Shown piece by piece: positions 56,926 through 62,625 of a stretch of 62,625 nt of DNA. The translations under genes were made by a program, and so were the position numbers. The notes under the pieces were generated by a model, which saw nothing but the letters and a program-made list of their open reading frames with translations, had not been told where the DNA came from and ran no database searches. Source of the DNA: Agathobaculum desmolans ATCC 43058 (GTDB lineage Bacteria > Bacillota > Clostridia > Oscillospirales > Butyricicoccaceae); the NCBI RefSeq assembly GCF_000701665.1, contig NZ_JNJN01000010.1:1-62625 (forward strand), read 5' to 3'. How positions within the stretch are numbered: the first letter of the stretch is position 1; every line of letters starts with the position of its first letter.

Positions 56926-57948
56926 ATGAAAAGAAGAATTTTTGCAGGATTCATCGCATCGGCAATGATGGTTTCCATGCTGGCGGGCTGCGGCTCGAAC
57001 GACGGAGGCGAACAGCCGCAGGGCGGTGAAAGCGGTGCGGAAGGCGGCAGCGGCCACAAAGTAACGCTGATCATGAGCCAGCGTGATGAGTGGCTGAGCG
57101 AGATGGAAGCGGCTGCACAGGCGGCTGCAAAGGACATCGGTATCGACCTGACCACGCAGGACGCCAACAGCGACACCAGCAAGATGATCCAGTACATTGA
57201 ATCCTCTGTTACCGCAGGCGAGGACGCTATCATCGTCAACATGGTAGACCCCGAGACCGCTGCACAGTGTGTGGAAGCGGCCGGTGAAGTTCCGGTGGTA
57301 TTCGTAAACCGTTTCCCCGGCGACCCCTCGGTGCTGAACGAAAAGGCTGTTTACGTCGGTTCTGACGAAATGACCTCTGGCGCGTTCCAGGGCGAGTATC
57401 TGGCAAAGTACTTTAAGGATCAGGGCAAGACCGAGATCTCCTACCTGATGCTCAACGGCATTCTGGGTCAGACCTCCACCACCAACCGCACCGCTTCCGT
57501 GCTTAAGGCACTGGAAGACAACGGCATCAAGGCAACCGAAGCTGCGGCGCCGCTGGCAGCCAACTATGACCGTTCGGAAGCGCTGGATATGATCTCCCCG
57601 CTGCTGACCACCACCGAGTACGACTGCATCATCTCCAACAACGATGCAATGGCGCTCGGCGCGGTAGAAGCGATGATGCAGCAGGGTCTCGATCCCAAGT
57701 CTGTTCCGATCGTTGGCATCGACGCTACGGCAGACGGCCGTCAGGCCATCAAGGACGGCACCCTTGCGATGACCGTGTTCCAGAATGCGGAAGGCCAGGG
57801 CCGTGCTTCCCTGCAGGCTGCTGCTAACCTGATCGACGGCAAGCCGATCGCGGACGGCACCGGCTATGAGGTGGACGACGAGAACGAGTTCATCATCTGG
57901 GTACCGTTTGAGCCTGTAACCATCGACAACGTTGCGGATTACGACTGA
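56926..57948 (+). CDS. Sugar ABC transporter substrate-binding lipoprotein
   Basis: 340 aa. Lipobox 'MVSMLAGCGSN', then a glycine/glutamate linker and a periplasmic-binding type 1 fold: 'KVTLIMSQRDEWLSEMEAAA', 'AIIVNMVDPETAAQCVEAAG', 'DCIISNNDAMALGAVEAM' and 'VGIDATADGRQAI'. It captures a sugar or cyclitol outside the membrane. With the dehydrogenase and isomerase downstream, myo-inositol is the favoured ligand. GGGAG precedes the ATG. Confidence 0.92.
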   Translation: MKRRIFAGFIASAMMVSMLAGCGSNDGGEQPQGGESGAEGGSGHKVTLIMSQRDEWLSEMEAAAQAAAKDIGIDLTTQDANSDTSKMIQYIESSVTAGEDAIIVNMVDPETAAQCVEAAGEVPVVFVNRFPGDPSVLNEKAVYVGSDEMTSGAFQGEYLAKYFKDQGKTEISYLMLNGILGQTSTTNRTASVLKALEDNGIKATEAAAPLAANYDRSEALDMISPLLTTTEYDCIISNNDAMALGAVEAMMQQGLDPKSVPIVGIDATADGRQAIKDGTLAMTVFQNAEGQGRASLQAAANLIDGKPIADGTGYEVDDENEFIIWVPFEPVTIDNVADYD

Positions 57949-58029
57949 GTGTAGACACAAAACGGCGGGAAAGGGACATTGCAAAATGTCCCTTTCCTAA
58001 AAAACTCGAAGATATTGGGGTGAAAAGCA

Positions 58030-59541
58030 GTGAGTCAAGAGTATATCCTGGAGATGACCGATATCGTCAAGGATTTCCCCGGTGTGCGCGCGCTCAAAGG
58101 CGTGCAGCTCAAGGTGCGCCCCGGCACCGTACATACCCTGATGGGTGAGAACGGCGCAGGCAAATCGACATTGATGAAATGCCTGATCGGTATCCATCCG
58201 CCCACATCGGGCAAGATCGTTTTTAACGGTAAAGAGATTCATTTCAAAAATACACTGGAAGCGCTGAATTCCGGCATTTCGATGATCCATCAGGAGTTGT
58301 CGCCGGTTCCGGAGCGAAGCGTCAGTGAAAACCTCTGGCTGGGCCGCGCGCCGCGCAAGGGTCTGGTTATTGACCATAAGAAAATGCGTCAGGACAGCAT
58401 CGATCTGTTCAAACGCCTGAATTTGGATGTTGACCCGGATGAGAAGATGGGCAACCTGACGGTTGCCAAAATGCAGATGGTTGAAATCGCCAAGGCGGTT
58501 TCGTATGACAGCAGAATCGTTATTATGGACGAGCCGACCTCCTCTCTGACCGAGACAGAGGTTGAGCACCTGTTCCGCATTATTGCGGAATTGAAGGCAA
58601 AAAACGTAGCAATCATTTATATTTCGCATAAAATGGATGAAATTTTCCGCATTTCGGATGATATCACCGTATATCGTGACGGCGAGTACATCGCCACCGA
58701 CCGCGCGGAAAACCTGAACGTGGATAAAGTCATTCAGCTGATGGTCGGCCGCGAAGTTACCAGCATGTTCCCCAAGGTGGAGTGCCCGATCGGGGAGACC
58801 ATCCTGAAGGTAGAAAACCTTTCCGCGGGCCGTGCGGTAAAGAATGTATCGTTTGAGCTGCACCGTGGTGAGATTTTGGGTATGGCCGGTCTGGTCGGTG
58901 CAGGCCGTACCGAAACAGCGGAAGCGATTTTCGGTATGCGGCACATTACAGGCGGCAAGATCTACAAGGACGGCGAGGAGCTGCACATCAAGTCGCCCGA
59001 GCAGGCCATCGCGCACAAGATCGCACTGCTGACCGAGGACCGGCGCGGCAACGGTATTGTCGGCCTGCTGAGCATTAAGGACAATACTGTGCTTGCCAAT
59101 CTGAAGAAATACGGTTTCCCGCTCAATCATAAAAAGATGCGCGAGGATACCGAAGAGTATGTGCGCAAGCTCAATACCAAAACGCCGACGATCGACACCC
59201 CGATCCAGAACCTTTCCGGCGGCAACCAGCAGAAGGTTCTGGTAGGCCGCTGGCTGCTGACCGATCCGGATATCCTGATCGTAGACGAGCCGACCCGCGG
59301 CATTGACGTAGGCGCTAAGGCGGAGATCCACTCGCTGATCACCAAGCTGGCGGGTGAGGGCAAGGCGATCATCATGATCTCGAGCGAGCTGCCCGAAGTA
59401 ATGGGTATGTCCGACCGCATCGTGGTGATGCATGAGGGCGTAATGACCGCAATCGTGGATCGCAAGGATTTCTCGTCCGAGCTGATCCTGAAATACGCTA
59501 CCAGCGAGGTTCCTTACCAGCCTGCTGCTGACGAGCAATAA
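58030..59541 (+). CDS. Sugar ABC transporter ATP-binding protein (two domains)
   Basis: 503 aa from a GTG start. Two ABC cassettes. The first has 'GENGAGKSTLMKCLIG' (Walker A), 'LTVAKMQMVEIAKAVSYDSR' and 'IVIMDEPTSSLTETE'. The second has the degenerate 'GLVGAGRTETAEAIFG', 'LSGGNQQKVLVGRWLLTDPD' and 'VDEPTRGIDVGAKAEIH'. This double form is typical of the RbsA/MglA/IatA class for pentoses, galactosides and inositol. Confidence 0.95.
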   Translation: MSQEYILEMTDIVKDFPGVRALKGVQLKVRPGTVHTLMGENGAGKSTLMKCLIGIHPPTSGKIVFNGKEIHFKNTLEALNSGISMIHQELSPVPERSVSENLWLGRAPRKGLVIDHKKMRQDSIDLFKRLNLDVDPDEKMGNLTVAKMQMVEIAKAVSYDSRIVIMDEPTSSLTETEVEHLFRIIAELKAKNVAIIYISHKMDEIFRISDDITVYRDGEYIATDRAENLNVDKVIQLMVGREVTSMFPKVECPIGETILKVENLSAGRAVKNVSFELHRGEILGMAGLVGAGRTETAEAIFGMRHITGGKIYKDGEELHIKSPEQAIAHKIALLTEDRRGNGIVGLLSIKDNTVLANLKKYGFPLNHKKMREDTEEYVRKLNTKTPTIDTPIQNLSGGNQQKVLVGRWLLTDPDILIVDEPTRGIDVGAKAEIHSLITKLAGEGKAIIMISSELPEVMGMSDRIVVMHEGVMTAIVDRKDFSSELILKYATSEVPYQPAADEQ

Positions 59542-59559
59542 GAAAGAGGGGTAAATGGT

Positions 59560-60543
59560 ATGCAAAAGACGTTTGACAAGAAAAAATTCCTGTCGCAGAA
59601 CTCGATCTGGCTGGTACTGATCGTTCTGGTCATCATCATGGGTGTTGCACAGCCCAGCTTCTTTACCGTAAATAACCTGTTGACGCTGCTTTCCGGTGAG
59701 GCCGTTAAGGGTATTCTGGCCTTCGGCGTTATGTTTGCGATCCTGTCCAAGGGCATTGACCTGACGATCGGCGCATCGGCCGGTTTGGTTGCCTGCATCA
59801 CGGCATCTTTGGTGCAGCCGGCGGATTACGCCAACGCAGTATTTCCCGGTTTGGGCACGCTGCCCGCGCCGCTCGTTATTCTGATCGGTCTGGCGATCGG
59901 TGCAGGCATCGGCGCGATTTACGGCGCGATCATCGCTTACACCAAGATCCCGCCCTTTATTGCAACGCTGGGCGCACAGCTGATCTGCCGTGCAGGGGCG
60001 AAAATGTATACCAGCCGTCCGGTTTCCAACCTTTCTTCGGAATTCCGCTTCCTCGGCTCTGCGAAGATCGGCCCGATCCCGGTGATCATTCTGGTATTCT
60101 TCGTGATGTTTGCGATTTCGGCATTCCTGCTGACGCAGACCCGTTTCGGTAAAAACGTATACGCGATCGGCGGCAACGATCAGGCTGCCCGCGTTGCCGG
60201 CATCAATGTAGAAAAGAATCTGATCATGGTTTACGTATGGTGCTCGGTTTGTGCAGCGGTTGCCGGCATGCTGCTGGCTGGCCGTGCAGGCTCGGCTGAC
60301 CCGGCGAACTCCGGTTTGAACTATGAGTTGGACGCAATCGCCGCGGCTACCGTAGGCGGCACCTCTCATACCGGCGGTATCTGCCGCGTATCCGGTGTTC
60401 TGGCCGGTATCCTGATCCTCGGCGTTATCAACAACGGTTTGGTTATGCTGAAGGTCGATGATAACATGACCAATATCGTCAAGGGTCTGATCATTGTCGG
60501 TTCGGTTATCCTTGACATGCGCAAGAATGCAAAGCGCGCGTAA
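59560..60543 (+). CDS. Sugar ABC transporter permease
   Basis: 327 aa, about nine hydrophobic helices, RbsC/MglC class. Signature: 'FGVMFAILSKGIDLTIGASA' near the N-terminus and 'LDAIAAATVGGTSHTGGICR' near the C-terminus, the loop contacting the ATPase. It starts 18 bases after the ATPase gene. Confidence 0.95.
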   Translation: MQKTFDKKKFLSQNSIWLVLIVLVIIMGVAQPSFFTVNNLLTLLSGEAVKGILAFGVMFAILSKGIDLTIGASAGLVACITASLVQPADYANAVFPGLGTLPAPLVILIGLAIGAGIGAIYGAIIAYTKIPPFIATLGAQLICRAGAKMYTSRPVSNLSSEFRFLGSAKIGPIPVIILVFFVMFAISAFLLTQTRFGKNVYAIGGNDQAARVAGINVEKNLIMVYVWCSVCAAVAGMLLAGRAGSADPANSGLNYELDAIAAATVGGTSHTGGICRVSGVLAGILILGVINNGLVMLKVDDNMTNIVKGLIIVGSVILDMRKNAKRA

Positions 60544-60686
60544 AACAGACACAATCTCTCTTCTTCTTCCGGGTTTTCCGGGGCCGCAGCGTACCTGCGG
60601 TCCCCGGATACTCGAATAACTGATCCATCATTTTGCCGCAGCGCCGGAACAGGCGGGCGGCGCGGTAGAAAGGACGAAGATTTATT

Positions 60687-61700
60687 ATGGAACTGAACAT
60701 TGCAGTAGTCGGCTGCGGCATGATTGGCCGTGAGCACATCGAGCGTATCCAGAACCGCATCCGCGGCGCACAGGTTGTGGCGGTATGCGACGTATTTGAA
60801 GAAGGCGCCAAGAAGGGCGCGGAGATCGCCGGCGCGGGCGTAAAGGTTTATACGGATTTCCACGCAGCGATCAATGACCCGGACGTAAACGCTGTGGTCG
60901 TCACCACGCCGGGCGCGTTCCACAAGGATCCGGTTATCGCCGCGATCGAGGCTGGCAAGCCGGTATTCACCGAAAAGCCGCTTGCCAACACCGCTGCGGA
61001 CTGCAAGGCCGTTGTGGACGCGGAAATGGCTTCGGGCAAGCATCTGGTACAGGTCGGCTTCATGCGCCGCTATGACCGCGGCTACAAGCAGGTCAAGGAG
61101 CTGATCGATTCCGGCAAGTTCGGCGCGCCGATGGTTATCAAGTGCACCCACCGCGCGGACGGCGTTGCACCGGACTACACCACCTCGATGGCGGTTACCG
61201 ATACCGCGATCCACGAGATCGACGTGCTGCCGTGGCTGGTCGGCGACGAGTGGGATGAGGTGCAGTGCATCATGCCCAAGACCACTTCCAAGGCACACGA
61301 GGGTCTGAAGGATCCGCAGATCATGATCATGAAGACAAAGAGCGGCATCGTCAATGTGCTCGAGGTAAACGTAAACTGCGGCTTCGGCTACGACATCAAC
61401 TGCGAAGTTGTGTGCGAAAACGGCGTGATCAACCTGCCGTGCCCGTCCTTCCCGACCGTGCGTTATGCCAACAACGTTTCTACCAAGATTGAGGACAACT
61501 GGATCCTGCGCTTCATCGATTCCTACGACGTGGAGATTCAGGACTGGGTCGATCATGCAAGCAAGGGCGAAACCGGCGGCTCCTCCGCATGGGACGGCTA
61601 TGTAGCTTCGATCACTGCGGACGCGCTTGTTAAGAGCCAGACCTCGGGTGTAGCGGAAAAGGTCATCACCGGCGGCACCCCGGATTTCTACAAGAAGTAA
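60687..61700 (+). CDS. iolG: Gfo/Idh/MocA oxidoreductase, probable inositol 2-dehydrogenase
   Basis: 337 aa. Rossmann fold 'MELNIAVVGCGMIGREHIER', then 'GKPVFTEKPLANTAADCKAV' with the EKP lysine of the catalytic triad. 'LVQVGFMRRYDRGYKQVKEL' is characteristic of IolG. 'TAIHEIDVLPWLVGDEWDEV' carries the D and H. It would oxidise myo-inositol to scyllo-inosose with NAD. A related cyclitol or sugar cannot be excluded. GAAAGGACG precedes the ATG. Confidence 0.88.
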   Translation: MELNIAVVGCGMIGREHIERIQNRIRGAQVVAVCDVFEEGAKKGAEIAGAGVKVYTDFHAAINDPDVNAVVVTTPGAFHKDPVIAAIEAGKPVFTEKPLANTAADCKAVVDAEMASGKHLVQVGFMRRYDRGYKQVKELIDSGKFGAPMVIKCTHRADGVAPDYTTSMAVTDTAIHEIDVLPWLVGDEWDEVQCIMPKTTSKAHEGLKDPQIMIMKTKSGIVNVLEVNVNCGFGYDINCEVVCENGVINLPCPSFPTVRYANNVSTKIEDNWILRFIDSYDVEIQDWVDHASKGETGGSSAWDGYVASITADALVKSQTSGVAEKVITGGTPDFYKK

Positions 61701-61733
61701 ATCCCACGCATCAACCGAAAGGAGCGTATTTTC

Positions 61734-62600
61734 ATGAAAATCGGCTTTAACGAAGGCTGCAACCGGTTCTGTGAGAACCATTCCGTACTCGAAGACCTCG
61801 ATCTGTGCGAAAAGTACGGCTTTGATTATATTGACATCCAGTCCGAGTGCCTCGACCGCGAGATCGCGGCCGGCAAGTACACCATCGACGATCTGGCGGC
61901 ATGGTTTGCCGACCCGAACCATCACCTCAAGATGCTGTCCTACAACGCCCTGATCTTCTTCAACATGAAGCAGACGCAGGAGGAAAAGGACGCAGTGATG
62001 GCAAAGCTCGATCAGATCATTGCAGACTGCAATAAGCTGCAGTGCAAGATGATCGTAGTGGTACCGTCCATGGATCTGCCGGTGCACGCAACGGTAGACG
62101 AGATCCGCGAGGATGCAGTTGCTGTGCTGAAGGAAATGGTCAAGAAGGTTGAGCCGCACGGCATCAAGCTGAGTCTGGAGTTCTGCGGTGCGCCGAGCAT
62201 GTCGATCAACCGTTTCGAGTATGCATATGACATTGTCAAGGCAGTTGATTCGCCGTATGTTGGCATCACGCTGGATCAGTATCACTTCCATGCGATGGCA
62301 TCCGGTTGGGATGCGCTCGAGCAGGCCGACGGCAAGAAGATCTTTGTATGGCACCTGAACGGTATGGAAAACATGCCCTGCGGCGCGGCTTACAACAACG
62401 ACGAGAAGCGTCTGTGGCCGGGCGAGCCGGGCGATTGCCTGGATCACAAGCGTTATGCAGATACGCTCAAGAAGATCGGCTTTGAGGGCGATGTATGCAC
62501 GATGGAAGTGTTCCGTCCGGATTATTACAAGCTCTCCAGCGAGGAGAACATCAAGAAGGCTGCGGAAGTCACCCGCGCCCATGTGGCAAAATACTGGTAA
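61734..62600 (+). CDS. Sugar phosphate isomerase/epimerase (TIM barrel), IolE/IolH-like
   Basis: 288 aa xylose-isomerase-like barrel: 'MKIGFNEGCNRFCENHSVLE', 'GFDYIDIQSECLDREIAAGK', 'IKLSLEFCGAPSMSINRFEY' with a metal-binding glutamate, 'VGITLDQYHFHAMAS' with D and H, and 'FVWHLNGMEN'. It is 33 bases after the dehydrogenase and would act on the product or a later intermediate. Which step it serves cannot be told from the sequence. Confidence 0.88.
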   Translation: MKIGFNEGCNRFCENHSVLEDLDLCEKYGFDYIDIQSECLDREIAAGKYTIDDLAAWFADPNHHLKMLSYNALIFFNMKQTQEEKDAVMAKLDQIIADCNKLQCKMIVVVPSMDLPVHATVDEIREDAVAVLKEMVKKVEPHGIKLSLEFCGAPSMSINRFEYAYDIVKAVDSPYVGITLDQYHFHAMASGWDALEQADGKKIFVWHLNGMENMPCGAAYNNDEKRLWPGEPGDCLDHKRYADTLKKIGFEGDVCTMEVFRPDYYKLSSEENIKKAAEVTRAHVAKYW

Positions 62601-62625
62601 ATAGAAAAACCCGGCTCATGCTGAA

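Noticed and set aside
57997-60552. Very long open frame (851 codons) on the bottom strand
   Set aside because: It is antisense to the clear ABC ATPase and permease genes. Long antisense frames arise here from GC-rich third positions; the translation has no domain and no ribosome binding site.
60366-62582. 738-codon bottom-strand frame opposite iolG and the isomerase
   Set aside because: Shadow of two well-supported genes; no start site or domain.

Overview
The window is about 62.6 kb of chromosome from a GC-rich (judged by eye) anaerobic gut Firmicute, most likely class Clostridia, order Eubacteriales/Oscillospirales (Butyricicoccus/Agathobaculum-like). The grounds are strong AGGAGG-type ribosome binding sites, TTGACA/TATAAT promoters with 17-base spacers, a T-box leader, a dlt cluster, the PadR/DUF1700/DUF4097 set, frequent TTG starts and a Clostridia-type inositol cluster. 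The genus is inference; no rRNA is present.

Left arm (1-9.5 kb): the end of an IS3-family element; a bottom-strand cassette of leucine-rich-repeat protein, VWA protein and MoxR-type ATPase; a tryptophan (UGG) T-box controlling a stand-alone TrpB2; a flavodoxin-like protein translationally coupled to a GIY-YIG/NUDIX fusion; a composite hairpin repeat; and an alanine/glycine:cation symporter.

Integrated element (9.59-23.09 kb): a 13.5-kb element sits in tRNA-Arg(ACG) between 45-bp direct repeats. It carries an integrase with an internal helix-turn-helix, a divergent repressor/Cro-like switch, a replication module (Rep with an iteron origin inside its own gene, DnaB helicase), a Holliday-junction-resolvase-like nuclease, a truncated Bro antirepressor, a phage sigma factor, a tail chaperone-like protein and a tape-measure protein, small conserved phage genes, a HicA/HicB module with a separate ribbon-helix-helix protein, and two type I toxin/antisense loci. 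No capsid, portal, terminase or lysis gene is visible, so it is a satellite-like element or a strongly reduced prophage.

Middle (23.1-53.3 kb): a lipoprotein; a family II pyrophosphatase with CBS domains behind a structured, terminator-ended leader; an M16 peptidase; a second composite hairpin repeat; LCP ligase and pyruvate kinase; nucleotidyltransferase; SecG; an operon of a 1004-aa FG-GAP lipoprotein with dltA, dltC, dltB, dltD and a DltX-like peptide; a PadR-controlled envelope operon; D-Ala-D-Ala ligase, glutamate racemase, DUF1934 and ArgRS; an S41 protease; a degenerate methionine-synthase-like protein; PrmA and RsmE; membrane and transglutaminase-like proteins.

Right arm (53.3-62.6 kb): tRNA-Met, tRNA-Glu and tRNA-Val; a YczE-type membrane protein; AraC and LacI regulators; then a sugar ABC transporter, an IolG-like dehydrogenase and a sugar-phosphate isomerase, which together look like a LacI-controlled myo-inositol (or related cyclitol) uptake and catabolism cluster running off the right edge.
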